64,000 nt of DNA, from the NCBI RefSeq assembly GCF_000279145.1, contig NC_018178.1, positions 310,001 through 374,000 on the forward strand. The letters are read 5' to 3'. Of this stretch, positions 1 to 9,708 are shown piece by piece. The notes under the pieces were generated by a model. It did not search any database. It saw only the letters and a list, made by a program, of their open reading frames with translations, and was not told where the DNA came from. Origin of the DNA: Melioribacter roseus P3M-2. Lineage in GTDB: Bacteria; Bacteroidota; Ignavibacteria; Ignavibacteriales; Melioribacteraceae. The translations under genes were made by a program, and so were the position numbers. How positions within the stretch are numbered: position 1 is the stretch's first letter; each line of letters starts with the position of its first letter.

Positions 1-627
1 ATATTCAGCCGCTTTAACTTCGTGATTTTCTTCGGCAAAAGGCGTTATGGGCAGTAATTGTTCCGCAACGGTTTTTTGCTGAATAATCGATCTGAATTCG
101 TTGTAAACAACCACAACCCTGTCGATTTGCCCGTTGATAAATTTATGAGTCAATTCTTTAATCAAGCCGGAAGCAAATTCAAATTTCAAGCGTGAAAAAA
201 TTCCGGGGTGAGCTCCAGCCACGTTGTAATTCCGCTTTTTGAAATAATCGAGCCCTTTCTTACCCACGCAATAAAGCTCAAGTTTACCTTCGTCGTAGTA
301 TGTTTTGTAATCGTCGTGAATTAAGTCTTCGGCGGTTCGGATCACATTCATATTAAAACTTCCGCAAAGTCCTCTGTCGGATGTAACTACAACAAACGCC
401 ACATTTTCGACTTTGCGCTCGGTCAATAACGGGTGGCTGAAATTCTTTTCGATATTTAAGAGGTGCGACAACACTTCGGAAATTTTGCGCGAATACGGGC
501 GCGCATTTATTATATTTTCCTGCGCACGACGCAGACGCGCCGCAGCGACCATTTTCATGGCTTTGGTTATCTGCTGCGTACTTTTTACGCCGACAATTCT
601 TCTTTTTATGTCCCTAAGCGTTGCCAT
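1..627 (-). CDS. atpG: ATP synthase F1 subunit gamma (3' end cut by window)
   Basis: This is the central rotor stalk of F1, which couples proton flow through F0 to ATP synthesis at the inner membrane. The 209 codons present run open to the window edge, so the C-terminal part (roughly a quarter of a normal 285-290 aa protein) is missing. The N-terminus begins MATLRDIKRRI and continues with KSTQQITKAMKMVAAARLRR, the family's diagnostic N-terminal coiled-coil helix. A further conserved segment, TSDRGLCGSFN, lies near residues 83-93. The start ATG at 627 is nine bases downstream of the atpA stop, in the usual A-G order. The window ends before it can be seen whether atpD and atpC follow; in many relatives they sit in a separate operon. 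Confidence 0.95.
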   Translation of the reverse strand, partial: MATLRDIKRRIVGVKSTQQITKAMKMVAAARLRRAQENIINARPYSRKISEVLSHLLNIEKNFSHPLLTERKVENVAFVVVTSDRGLCGSFNMNVIRTAEDLIHDDYKTYYDEGKLELYCVGKKGLDYFKKRNYNVAGAHPGIFSRLKFEFASGLIKELTHKFINGQIDRVVVVYNEFRSIIQQKTVAEQLLPITPFAEENHEVKAAEY

Positions 628-636
628 TCTTTAGAA

Positions 637-2184
<1,548 letters not shown>

Positions 2185-2193
2185 TTTTCTTTC

Positions 2194-2766
2194 CTAATTG
2201 TTCGATAAACTAATATCTTCCGATAATTTTTTTCTGAGGCGTTCCAATTGACTCTTTACGGACGCATCTATAATAGTATCTCCGTACTGAGCCTGGAATC
2301 CGCCCAATATTTTTTCGTCAATACTGTAAGAAGGAATTACATTTTTACGAGTAACCTTTTCGAGATTATCTTTCAATTCCTTTTTCAGATCCTCGGGGAT
2401 TTCAACTGCGGTGGTTACCCTGGTTCTCAGAATTCCTTTTTTCTCGTCGTATAAAGAAAGGAATTCGCGCATAATTTCTTTGAGAATGTCCTGTCTGTTT
2501 TTTTCAAGGACGAAATCGATAAAATCAATAATGAGCTTAGGCGTTTTATTTTCGAAAATCGAATGTAAAATCGCCTTTTTATCGGACTGTTTGACAACGG
2601 GATTTTTCAGAATCGTTCTGAGCTCTTTGGACGCTTCGAGCGTATTATAGACCAAATTGACATACGAAGCCGTTTCGTCGAGCAAAGCCTCGTTGTCTTT
2701 TGCTTTTTCTAGCAACAGTCCGAAAAGCGAATTAGCATAGCGATATGCGACTCTGTAAACGCTCAT
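2194..2766 (-). CDS. atpH: ATP synthase F1 subunit delta
   Basis: Peripheral stalk subunit (OSCP-like) that ties the b subunits to the top of the alpha-beta hexamer. I place the start at the ATG at 2766, giving 190 aa beginning MSVYRVAYRYANSLF, which matches the family's usual N-terminus. A longer open frame to 2802 overlaps atpF and adds an unconserved 12-residue extension, so I reject it. The C-terminal region has the family pattern, including GGFQAQYGDTIIDASVKSQL before the last helix. The start follows the atpF stop by one base, typical of tight coupling within this operon. Confidence 0.94.
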   Translation of the reverse strand: MSVYRVAYRYANSLFGLLLEKAKDNEALLDETASYVNLVYNTLEASKELRTILKNPVVKQSDKKAILHSIFENKTPKLIIDFIDFVLEKNRQDILKEIMREFLSLYDEKKGILRTRVTTAVEIPEDLKKELKDNLEKVTRKNVIPSYSIDEKILGGFQAQYGDTIIDASVKSQLERLRKKLSEDISLSNN

Positions 2767-2767
2767 A

Positions 2768-3313
2768 TCAATTCTTCGACAGGTCTTCCAGATACTTGGC
2801 AATTATTTTAACTTGTTTTTCTTTATCGAGATTCTCTCTCAAAATCTTTTCGGCGGCTGAAACGGCAATATCTGCCACCTGGTCTTTCAGTTTCGAAAAA
2901 GCCTCTGCATTTTTACGTTCTATTTCCTGAGTAGCCTCTTCGATCATTCTTTTAGCCTGTTGTTTGCTGTCTTCGAGAATTTGGTCTCTCAATTTGTCGG
3001 CATATTGACGACCCTGCTCAATAATTTTTTGAGCTTCGGCTTCGGCTTTCTTGAGATTCTCTTTATTTTGCTCGAAGAGTTTTTCAGCCTCGATTCTGGC
3101 TTTTTCCGCTTTTTCGAGAGATTCCCGTATAAAATTTTCCCTTTCATTTAAGGAATTGAGAATCGGCTTCCAAGCGAGCTTCTTTAAAATAATCAGCAAA
3201 AGAGCTACGGTAACGAGCGTCCAGATGATTAGTCCGGGATTAACATCGAGAGGACTGCCCGGAGCTTCGCCGGCGCTGAAGAGAAGCAAACCTAATGTCT
3301 TTCCAAGTATCAT
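2768..3313 (-). CDS. atpF: ATP synthase F0 subunit b
   Basis: Membrane-anchored peripheral stalk subunit, 181 aa. One transmembrane helix (about residues 27-45, GLIIWTLVTVALLLIILKKL) is followed by a conserved WKPILNSLNERE segment and a long charged coiled coil (about 55-160) rich in Glu, Lys and Ala. That is the standard b-subunit architecture. The short hydrophobic stretch before the anchor is normal for Bacteroidetes/Chlorobi-type b subunits. It sits between atpE and atpH in canonical order. Confidence 0.95.
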   Translation of the reverse strand: MILGKTLGLLLFSAGEAPGSPLDVNPGLIIWTLVTVALLLIILKKLAWKPILNSLNERENFIRESLEKAEKARIEAEKLFEQNKENLKKAEAEAQKIIEQGRQYADKLRDQILEDSKQQAKRMIEEATQEIERKNAEAFSKLKDQVADIAVSAAEKILRENLDKEKQVKIIAKYLEDLSKN

Positions 3314-3345
3314 TATTAAAATTCCTTAAATAAAAGAGCAAAAAA

Positions 3346-3564
3346 TTATTTAAGCGCCAGAAGAATACAAATAACCAAAGCAAAGAGCGAAATACCTTCG
3401 ATTAATGCCGCGGCAATAATCATAGAAGTTCTGATGTCGCCTGCCGCTTCGGGTTGACGACCGCTGGCTTCCATTGCAGAGCTGGCTAATTTACCGATGC
3501 CGAAAGCACCGCCGATAACTGTTAAAGCTGCTCCGAAACCGGCTGCTAAGTATGCGAAATCCAT
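3346..3564 (-). CDS. atpE: ATP synthase F0 subunit c (proton type)
   Basis: Proteolipid of the rotating c-ring, 72 aa: two transmembrane helices joined by the polar loop GRQPEA. The ion-carrying carboxylate is Glu56 in helix 2 (AAALIEGISLF). Sodium-type rings carry Pro and Gln in helix 1 and Ser/Thr right after the Glu, plus a Tyr nearby. Here the equivalent positions are Gly, Ile, Gly and Phe, so a proton-translocating ring is the better reading (inference from known motifs). A good ribosome-binding site (AAAGGAGG) precedes the ATG, fitting the high copy number of this subunit. Confidence 0.96.
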   Translation of the reverse strand: MDFAYLAAGFGAALTVIGGAFGIGKLASSAMEASGRQPEAAGDIRTSMIIAAALIEGISLFALVICILLALK

Positions 3565-3593
3565 TTAATTCCTCCTTTAATATCTGTTATTAA

Positions 3594-4433
3594 TTAATGT
3601 TCCTGATGATATGCCATCCCGATGAACAGGGATGAAAGCATGGTAAAGATATACGCCTGTATTAAAGCGACCAGAATTTCCAGCAAATAAATAAATAGCG
3701 CAAACGCTACGGATACAGGCACAACAATATATGTTTTAAGTATAAAGATTAATCCCAATAACGCCAGAATTACGATATGTCCCGCAGTCATGTTGGCAAA
3801 AAGACGAATAGCCAATGCAAAAGGCTTAGTAAACAATCCCAAAATTTCCACTACGAACATAATCGGTATCAGCCAGAACGGAATGCCGTGCGGAATAAGA
3901 CCTTTGAAATAGCCGAAAACCCCGTTTTTTATCATGCCGCCGACTTGAATGACAATAAACGACATAGTCGCCAAGGTAGCCGTTACGGCTATATTGCTAG
4001 TTGCGGTAGCGGCATAGGGTACAAGTCCCAGGAAATTACACGTGAGAATAAAGAAAAAGACCGTCAAAAGATATGGGAGAAATTTCTCGTAGCCGCTGCC
4101 GATTGTAGGACGCGCAATTTCATCCCGGACAAAGACAACCAGCACTTCCATTAAATTGGAAATTCCGTGCGGCACTTTCGATTTGCGATAAGCTTTCGAA
4201 ACTTTCCAGAAGATTAAAATCAATAACAAGGCGGCAAGCCACATAAATACAACATGCTTGGTAATCGACAGATCGATTCCGAAGAGATGAATTTCCGGCA
4301 GATGAATAACGCCAAAGGGTTCGAAATCGAGTTCCCTCGAATCGAGGATATGATGCATTATCCAGCCGGAATCATTTCCTCCCGATTCCGCCGCTTTTAA
4401 TGTGTCCGTTACTGCCGAGGTATTATACCACAT
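3594..4433 (-). CDS. atpB: ATP synthase F0 subunit a
   Basis: Stator half-channel subunit of F0, 279 aa, with five to six membrane helices. The essential arginine is Arg210 in PFALAIRLFANMTAGH, the helix that faces the c-ring glutamate. The region PHGISNLMEVLVVFVRDEI before it is also typical. The exact start is uncertain: the ATG at 4433 has a poor ribosome-binding site, but the start lies only six bases after the upstream gene and may be coupled to it. An internal ATG about 25 codons later begins at the conserved HHILDS segment and is an alternative. Confidence 0.94.
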   Translation of the reverse strand: MWYNTSAVTDTLKAAESGGNDSGWIMHHILDSRELDFEPFGVIHLPEIHLFGIDLSITKHVVFMWLAALLLILIFWKVSKAYRKSKVPHGISNLMEVLVVFVRDEIARPTIGSGYEKFLPYLLTVFFFILTCNFLGLVPYAATATSNIAVTATLATMSFIVIQVGGMIKNGVFGYFKGLIPHGIPFWLIPIMFVVEILGLFTKPFALAIRLFANMTAGHIVILALLGLIFILKTYIVVPVSVAFALFIYLLEILVALIQAYIFTMLSSLFIGMAYHQEH

Positions 4434-4439
4434 ATCGAA

Positions 4440-4823
4440 TTATTTACCTTTTATTGCGTCCGCTTTTGCCTTTACGGCTTTAATCTCCACTATCAAAAAC
4501 AAAATATACCATATAAAGAATGCAAATATAAACCCATATTTATCAATTTTCAAGAATTTTAAAGAAAGAAAAATCAGGAGCAGAACCAAAACCATCCGGA
4601 GTCCCATTCCTCCGAGGTTATATAGAAGAAAATTTTTGTTACTTTTGCCGTCAGATTTTCTATATAAAATTGAAAAAATGATAAAATTTACCAAAACAAT
4701 GCCGCTTGGCGTCATAACTGAGATAAAAAGACCCGTATTGATGATTCCCGCAAGAAATACTGCAAAGACAGCCAAGTTCAAAGCCAGATAGAGAATCAAT
4801 ATATTTTTTATCGATTTAATCAT
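4440..4823 (-). CDS. AtpI-like small membrane protein of the ATP synthase operon
   Basis: A 127-aa hydrophobic protein with four predicted membrane segments (about 8-27, 32-52, 70-90, 97-115). Size, topology and position between atpZ and atpB match the poorly conserved AtpI/UncI family, which helps assemble the c-ring. The sequence itself carries no decisive motif, so the assignment rests mainly on position. Its ATG overlaps the end of atpZ by eight bases, which suggests translational coupling. A general hypothetical membrane protein is the fallback call. Confidence 0.7.
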   Translation of the reverse strand: MIKSIKNILILYLALNLAVFAVFLAGIINTGLFISVMTPSGIVLVNFIIFSILYRKSDGKSNKNFLLYNLGGMGLRMVLVLLLIFLSLKFLKIDKYGFIFAFFIWYILFLIVEIKAVKAKADAIKGK

Positions 4824-5082
4824 TATTTTTTTTCTTGTTCAGAGTCATAACCGCATTAATAAAATTATAAATTCCGGCAAATCCTCCGAAAAACGAAAAA
4901 ACAATCGTCAACCAGGGATGTAATTCGAATTTTTCGTCGAGCCACCTGCCTAAAAAGAACATTAAAATTATTGTTGCAGCCAGCTGCGTACCCAAACCAA
5001 GATACGGACCTATATTTTTGTAGGTCTCTGTAAGTTTGGACGATGTATTATTGTTTTTTTTCATCCGGTTGTTTTGAGGCAT
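4816..5082 (-). CDS. atpZ: AtpZ-like ATP synthase accessory protein
   Basis: An 88-aa protein of the AtpZ / F0F1-ATPase subunit family, which sits at the head of many bacterial atp operons and is thought to help F0 assembly or ion handling. After a polar N-terminus it has two membrane helices, about residues 27-45 (GLGTQLAATIILMFFLGRWLDE) and 55-78 (HPWLTIVFSFFGGFAGIYNF). The paired pattern with GRWLD between the helices is typical of the family. The start is either the ATG at 5082 or the one at 5064; neither has a strong ribosome-binding site, and both overlap the bactofilin gene's end, so coupling is likely. Confidence 0.82.
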   Translation of the reverse strand: MPQNNRMKKNNNTSSKLTETYKNIGPYLGLGTQLAATIILMFFLGRWLDEKFELHPWLTIVFSFFGGFAGIYNFINAVMTLNKKKNND

Positions 5083-5416
5083 TCATACTGCTGTTGCCGT
5101 CGAAGACAGCGCCTTCTTCCACAATTAATACTCTCGAAACAATATCTCCTTTTATTACCGCTTTCGATTCGAGGCGCAATTTTTCGGCGGCAATGATTTT
5201 GCCTTCTACTTTTCCATTTGTAATTACATTACGGGCTTTAATTTCCCCTATTACCTGAGCCTGTTCGCCCATTGTCAAATTTCCGTTAACCGAAAGATTT
5301 CCCTTAACAATACCGTCAATCCTAACGTTTCCTTCGCTGTTAATATTGCCTTCTATCCTTACTCCGTTGCTGATAATGCTTACTTCTTCTTCGTGAATTT
5401 CTTTTTTCAATGCCAT
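5048..5416 (-). CDS. Bactofilin
   Basis: Bactofilins form cytoplasmic, often membrane-bound filaments that localise cell-wall enzymes and shape cells. From the ATG at 5416 the protein is 122 aa; the open frame extends further upstream, but that extension overlaps the peptidase gene's end and is not conserved. The body is a run of short beta repeats with regularly placed Gly and hydrophobic residues (IEGNINSEGNVRIDGIVKG, then NVITNGKVEGKIIAAEKL), the right-handed beta-helix signature of the DUF583/bactofilin family. Disordered tails flank it. The gene directly follows a LytM/M23 peptidase gene, the same pairing known from other bactofilin shape systems. Confidence 0.93.
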   Translation of the reverse strand: MALKKEIHEEEVSIISNGVRIEGNINSEGNVRIDGIVKGNLSVNGNLTMGEQAQVIGEIKARNVITNGKVEGKIIAAEKLRLESKAVIKGDIVSRVLIVEEGAVFDGNSSMNASKQPDEKKQ

Positions 5417-5424
5417 ACAAACTC

Positions 5425-6270
5425 CTATTTTACTTGAATATATTTTTCCGGGTCGACCGGCTTGCCTTTGAACCACAATTCAAAATGTAGATGAGGACCG
5501 GTGGTTTGCGTACCCGAATTACCGCTGAGAGCAATTAATTCGCCTGCGACCACATATTGTTGAGGTTTCTTCAAAAGAGCGGCGCAGTGCTTGTACATTG
5601 AGATATAATCGTTATCGTGTTGAATAATCATAGTGTATCCGTATTCTATCGTATAGTCGGCAAAGACGACCAGTCCGCCCGCGGCGGCATAAACCGGACT
5701 TCCTTCTTTTAAGCCCAAATCGAGCCCCATATGCCCTTCGGCAGGATTAAATTTATTCGTGATAACGCCTCTGGCGGGAGCGAAAAAAACGATCGTTTTC
5801 CCGGTATCATTCTTCTGTTCGAAAAATTTGTAATATAACAATGAAATCGCTTTCAGAATATTACCGCCCGGTTCAATTTTCTTTTTTATGTTTTTTCGAA
5901 GCGAATCGTAGATAGCCCGGGTTGTATCGGAAGAATCGGCGTTCGCCAGCATCATGGCATACTTTAATTTTTCGTTGGTGGAAGCAATCTTCTCCAGTTG
6001 AGATGTAAGAAAATTCACTTTACCCTGAAGTTCGTTTATCTTTTCGCGCTGGAGTTTCAGTTCCTGATTATCCAGTACAAACATAAAATTTTTGAGCGGA
6101 GTTATCGAAAGTATGAAAATCAGAAAGAACCAGGCTACGACGGTATAAATAAAAACATACGCGCTTGCGCGGAGTAAACTGAGCTTGTAAGTCTTAGTGC
6201 CCGAATCGGGGATGTTCGGTGTAAGCAGGAAGAAAACTTTTTTCAATTTTTTTAAGCTAAGCCAGTTCAT
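5425..6270 (-). CDS. Membrane-anchored LytM/M23-family peptidoglycan peptidase
   Basis: About 281 aa from the ATG at 6270. The N-terminus is cytoplasmic and basic, then one membrane helix (about 38-57), a periplasmic coiled coil (about 68-105) and a C-terminal M23 domain (about 165-280). The zinc-binding set is intact: HMGLD (about 180-184), an additional YKH, and HLHFE (about 260-264), so an active endopeptidase is expected. M23 enzymes of this layout trim peptide cross-links and often act in cell shape. The gene ends nine bases before the bactofilin start, strongly suggesting the two work together, as the CcmA/Csd-type pairs do. Confidence 0.93.
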   Translation of the reverse strand: MNWLSLKKLKKVFFLLTPNIPDSGTKTYKLSLLRASAYVFIYTVVAWFFLIFILSITPLKNFMFVLDNQELKLQREKINELQGKVNFLTSQLEKIASTNEKLKYAMMLANADSSDTTRAIYDSLRKNIKKKIEPGGNILKAISLLYYKFFEQKNDTGKTIVFFAPARGVITNKFNPAEGHMGLDLGLKEGSPVYAAAGGLVVFADYTIEYGYTMIIQHDNDYISMYKHCAALLKKPQQYVVAGELIALSGNSGTQTTGPHLHFELWFKGKPVDPEKYIQVK

Positions 6271-6307
6271 CAATAGTTCCGTATATACACGCTCTTAAAA
6301 TAACAAT

Positions 6308-7348
6308 TTAGTTCGATTTTTGCTTTTGAATCAGCAGGCGTTCCATTTCGTGAATAATAATGTCCGGATCGAGAAGATGCCCGCAATCGAACGTTTTAAT
6401 GGGGCAGGATTTATGTCCGTGAATGCCGCACGGTTTGCATTCGAGCCCGTCGTAAGAAACAACAGAGCTGAAACGCGAGTAAGGATAGAAACCGAAATCG
6501 GGTATTGTAGAACAATAAACGTCAACAACGGGCGTATCGGTAGCCATTGCCATATGCACCGGCGCGCTGTCGTTTGAAATCAGAGCGTCGCAGTTCATCA
6601 ACAGAGCCACGCTTTCAACAACCGTTAATTTCCCCGCCAAAGAAATTAAATCCGTTTCGACGTACCCCTCGCTCAAACTGTCACACAGCGAAACGTCTTC
6701 CGATCCTCCTATTAAAATGACAAAATAATTCTCTTCAATTAGCTTTTTTATTACTTCGTCGAATCTGGGATATCTTTTTGTATACCATACAGAACCGGGC
6801 GCCAAACAAATCACTTTCTTTTCCGAAGAAGGGAGAAACGATTTTATTTTTACCAATACTTTTTCTTCAATTACAAATTCCGGAAATATTTTCCAGGAAT
6901 CGTCATTCTCGGCGAAACCTATCAGTCTTAAGTTTCTTTGAACTTCGTGAACGGCGTTGTTGTATTCCGCTTGATAATTATATACGAAACTCATCACTGC
7001 TTTATCGAAGCCCGCCCTGAACTGACTTCCGGACATCAGGGCAATTAGCGATGACCGAAAAGAACGGTGAGGCGAATAAAGTCGCGTATATTCCCTGTTT
7101 CGTATTTCTTTAACTACTCGGAACAAAGCCTTCAACGACTTATCCCTTCTTTTGTCATACAAAATAAGGTCGTTCACATAAGGCGAGTATTCAAAAATTT
7201 GTTTCGATTGAGGAATCGTAAGTACGTCAATAACGCCGTCGGGGAAAGAATCTTTTAATTTCCGAATCAAGGGAAGCGTCAGAATTGCGTCGCCCAGAAA
7301 AGCGGTCTGTATAACCAGTATTTTCTCGCCCCCGTTCAATATTTCCAT
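6308..7348 (-). CDS. Glycosyltransferase family 9 (heptosyltransferase-like)
   Basis: A 346-aa GT9-family enzyme, related to the LPS inner-core ADP-heptose transferases (WaaF/RfaF type). The N-terminus ILVIQTAFLGDAILTLPLIR holds the family's acceptor-side glycine/aspartate motif. The donor-binding half has VICLAPGSVWYTKRYP and ISLAGKLTVVESVALL followed by NDSAPVHMA, the usual D-S-x-P-x-H signature. A cysteine-rich segment near the C-terminus (CKPCGIHGHKSC) is also seen in many GT9 enzymes. It overlaps the upstream acyltransferase gene by 13 bases, so both probably build lipid A/core. The exact sugar cannot be read from sequence. Confidence 0.9.
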   Translation of the reverse strand: MEILNGGEKILVIQTAFLGDAILTLPLIRKLKDSFPDGVIDVLTIPQSKQIFEYSPYVNDLILYDKRRDKSLKALFRVVKEIRNREYTRLYSPHRSFRSSLIALMSGSQFRAGFDKAVMSFVYNYQAEYNNAVHEVQRNLRLIGFAENDDSWKIFPEFVIEEKVLVKIKSFLPSSEKKVICLAPGSVWYTKRYPRFDEVIKKLIEENYFVILIGGSEDVSLCDSLSEGYVETDLISLAGKLTVVESVALLMNCDALISNDSAPVHMAMATDTPVVDVYCSTIPDFGFYPYSRFSSVVSYDGLECKPCGIHGHKSCPIKTFDCGHLLDPDIIIHEMERLLIQKQKSN

Positions 7349-8211
7349 ATTTTATGCATCCAGAAATACTGGGAAGGATATTTTTTTACGTAGCTTTCGA
7401 GAAAGGAGATATATTTTTGCGTTATGGCAATTAACTTTTCGTCGTAACTGCCCGGCAGCGCATCGTATTCCATTCTATTGGCGTAGATTTTATATTTGAA
7501 ATCCGGCTGGCGGACAGCCACCAGCAACAGGATATCGCAACCCGTTTTGAGCGCGAAAGCCGCAGCTCCCGTATTCAATGCCGTTTGTACATCGAAGAAG
7601 CGGAATCGAGGGGCGTCCGCCGGTCCTCTCTGGTCGCCGGCAATACCAACCACCTCGCCGTTTTTCAATGCGCTGAATATTTGCTTAACCGAAAGTCCGA
7701 CGGGAATAACTCTTGCGCTGCCGCGATTTCGAGTGCGCTCGAGCCACTCCGTTATATAAACATTCCGCTGCGGCTTAACCAATACGTTATATACCGCATG
7801 TACATTCACCGCCAGAGCCGACATAATAATTTCCCAATTGCCGAAGTGCCCCGTTAGCAGAATCGTTCCTTTATCATTTTTTATCACGCTTTCGACGCGC
7901 TCTCTATTATCAAAAACAATTTCGTTTCTTATGTCAGAATCTTGCAGCGACGGTAAAATCATCAGTTCGGCAAAAGTTATCGACATGTGTATATAGTTTT
8001 GCCGGGCAATATTATGAATTTCTTTTTCGGATTTATCCGGGAAAGCTTTTCGCAGGTTGCTCAAAACAGTAGATTTTCTGATAGGTATCAGATAATAAAA
8101 CAGATAGCCGATCAAGCGCGCTAATTTTCTGGTACGATTAAGACCAATTTTATTAAAAAGCGTTACCAGACTTCTGAAGAGGAAATATTCGATTTTATTT
8201 TTGTCGGGCAT
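7336..8211 (-). CDS. LpxL/HtrB-like lipid A acyltransferase
   Basis: A 291-aa member of the lysophospholipid/lipid A late acyltransferase family. It has an N-terminal hydrophobic anchor (about 28-45) and the catalytic HX4E motif as GHFGNWE (His122, Glu127). Further family blocks are GVVGIAGDQRGPADA and RFRFFDVQTALNTGAAAFALKTG. Such enzymes add secondary acyl chains to lipid A at the inner membrane. It lies two bases after the GWxTD gene and overlaps the GT9 gene. The acyl-chain specificity and whether it acts on lipid A or another lipid remain inferred. Confidence 0.88.
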   Translation of the reverse strand: MPDKNKIEYFLFRSLVTLFNKIGLNRTRKLARLIGYLFYYLIPIRKSTVLSNLRKAFPDKSEKEIHNIARQNYIHMSITFAELMILPSLQDSDIRNEIVFDNRERVESVIKNDKGTILLTGHFGNWEIIMSALAVNVHAVYNVLVKPQRNVYITEWLERTRNRGSARVIPVGLSVKQIFSALKNGEVVGIAGDQRGPADAPRFRFFDVQTALNTGAAAFALKTGCDILLLVAVRQPDFKYKIYANRMEYDALPGSYDEKLIAITQKYISFLESYVKKYPSQYFWMHKIWKY

Positions 8212-8213
8212 TA

Positions 8214-9572
8214 TTATTGAGTAGTTCTTAATCTGTATTGCCAGTTGTCGTCCCGTACTTCGCCGCGTTTATCCGAATGGAGCAGCTCGTAATTTCCAAA
8301 ACCCGTCACGTCGCCGAAAATAAAAGTAACGCCACCTTCAATTTGATTATAGAACCAGACTTCGTAGGGTTTCATATTCGATTGATTCGGGTATCTGTCG
8401 CGCTGGTCGGGTTCGCCGTAGACCAGGTAGACTCTACCGCGGTCGGTAAGATATCCCGGGCGAGAATAGTAGCTGAAGTTTTGATTTACGTATTCAACCC
8501 GTCTCATGTAATCTTCTTTAAATTCATTTACGGGCGTCGATGGGTCGGGATCTCTTCTTTGCCAGAAAGTAAAAAGAAATTCACGTTTGCCGTTCAAAGA
8601 ATCGAGCTTTTTATATTGATTAATTTCATTGCCCGAAGCTATGTATTTAATCTGGTCGAACATCTTATCGCAGTCTTCCGCGTTCATTATTGCAAATTCG
8701 CTTCCGGCAAATCCCCGGTTAATTCTGTAATGAGTAGTCGTATCGACAAAATCAGGATTATAATAATAAAATCTCTTCGATGAAATATATCCCTGATTTG
8801 TTTTGTTGTCTACCAAACTTAATTTTAACGTATAGGAGTCGGTAGGCAATTTGGACAAGTTAAAAAACCCGATATCGACTGTAGGTTTGTCGTTTTGTGC
8901 GATTTTCCTCGACTGCCCTCCTACTTTATTGCCAATCCCGTTAAAGAGCTCTTTGTAAAGAGTAAAATCGGCTTGAGGGTCTTCGAGCTTCAAATTGTAT
9001 AATTCCGCATAATAAAAGAGCACCGGCATTTTATTGCTAAAAATCATTGAAGGATTCGGAATTACTTCCAGAGTATTTTTATAGAAAATTGAATTCGGAT
9101 TGGCCCCTTCTCTTTTTATATTCGTAGCAATTTGAATATCGCTCAAAGCGTATTTATCGTTTGTAAAGGGGATCGCCTCAATTGTCTCTCTAATCTCTTT
9201 ATAAAACGAAGGTTTGTTTGCGTCGTAGGCTTTAATATATAAAGAATACTTACCTTCGGGCATAACCATACCGACAACGCCGGTATACGACTTAAGACTG
9301 TTGGCGGTATCGATCGTATTGGCAATTTTCCAATCTCTCTTAAAGAAAATAGTATCTGCGTTTGCATCTTTAATTTCAACATGAACGATTGCTTCGATTT
9401 GAAGATCCTCCGTAGCTGTCATTTTTGAGGGCATCAAATCGTAATAAAACTCGACATAAACAGAAGATGTGTCGTATTTGAATCGCGCGTAATCGAATTC
9501 GAAAGCCAGCTCGTCCTGAGCATAAATTTCAACCGCAAATAGAATAAAGAATATAGAAAATAACTTTTTCAT
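8214..9572 (-). CDS. GWxTD domain-containing protein, exported
   Basis: A 452-aa protein with a clear signal peptide (MKKLFSIFFILFAVEIYAQ). The C-terminal third carries the GWxTD domain, here as GYLTDRGRVYLVYGEPD from about residue 373, followed by a conserved aromatic segment (YEVWFYNQIEGGVTFIFGD). The family is widespread in Ignavibacteria, Acidobacteria and Bacteroidetes but has no assigned function; the N-terminal part looks like stacked beta-sandwich domains. Trp of the name motif is Tyr here, a mild variant. It heads the long operon running into the lipid A and ATP synthase genes, which suggests an envelope role. Confidence 0.88.
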   Translation of the reverse strand: MKKLFSIFFILFAVEIYAQDELAFEFDYARFKYDTSSVYVEFYYDLMPSKMTATEDLQIEAIVHVEIKDANADTIFFKRDWKIANTIDTANSLKSYTGVVGMVMPEGKYSLYIKAYDANKPSFYKEIRETIEAIPFTNDKYALSDIQIATNIKREGANPNSIFYKNTLEVIPNPSMIFSNKMPVLFYYAELYNLKLEDPQADFTLYKELFNGIGNKVGGQSRKIAQNDKPTVDIGFFNLSKLPTDSYTLKLSLVDNKTNQGYISSKRFYYYNPDFVDTTTHYRINRGFAGSEFAIMNAEDCDKMFDQIKYIASGNEINQYKKLDSLNGKREFLFTFWQRRDPDPSTPVNEFKEDYMRRVEYVNQNFSYYSRPGYLTDRGRVYLVYGEPDQRDRYPNQSNMKPYEVWFYNQIEGGVTFIFGDVTGFGNYELLHSDKRGEVRDDNWQYRLRTTQ

Positions 9573-9662
9573 TACCGGATAACCTCAATAATAATTTTCA
9601 TTGTACATATTTAATGAAATGAAAAAAGATAATCAAATTTTTTGCGCCCCATTTAAAAAGCA

Positions 9663-9685
9663 GAAGCCCTCTGTTCGAGGGCTTC
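9663..9685 (-). terminator. Rho-independent terminator after the PorV-like gene
   Basis: A perfect 9-bp inverted repeat (GAAGCCCTC / GAGGGCTTC) with a 5-base loop, followed on the minus strand by TGCTTTTT. It lies about 24 bases past the stop of the PorV-like gene and closes the TonB receptor / T9SS protein / PorV operon. The rest of the gap to the next gene (9573-9662) is AT-rich and must hold the promoter of the GWxTD operon, but I see no convincing -35/-10 pair. Confidence 0.88.
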
Positions 9686-9708
9686 CAGCTTAAATTTATA
9701 CAATCGTA

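Noticed and set aside
3346-3564. Possible sodium-type ATP synthase c subunit.
   Set aside because: Positions known to bind sodium (Pro and Gln in helix 1, Ser/Thr and Tyr after the carboxylate) are Gly, Ile, Gly and Phe here; a proton type is more likely.
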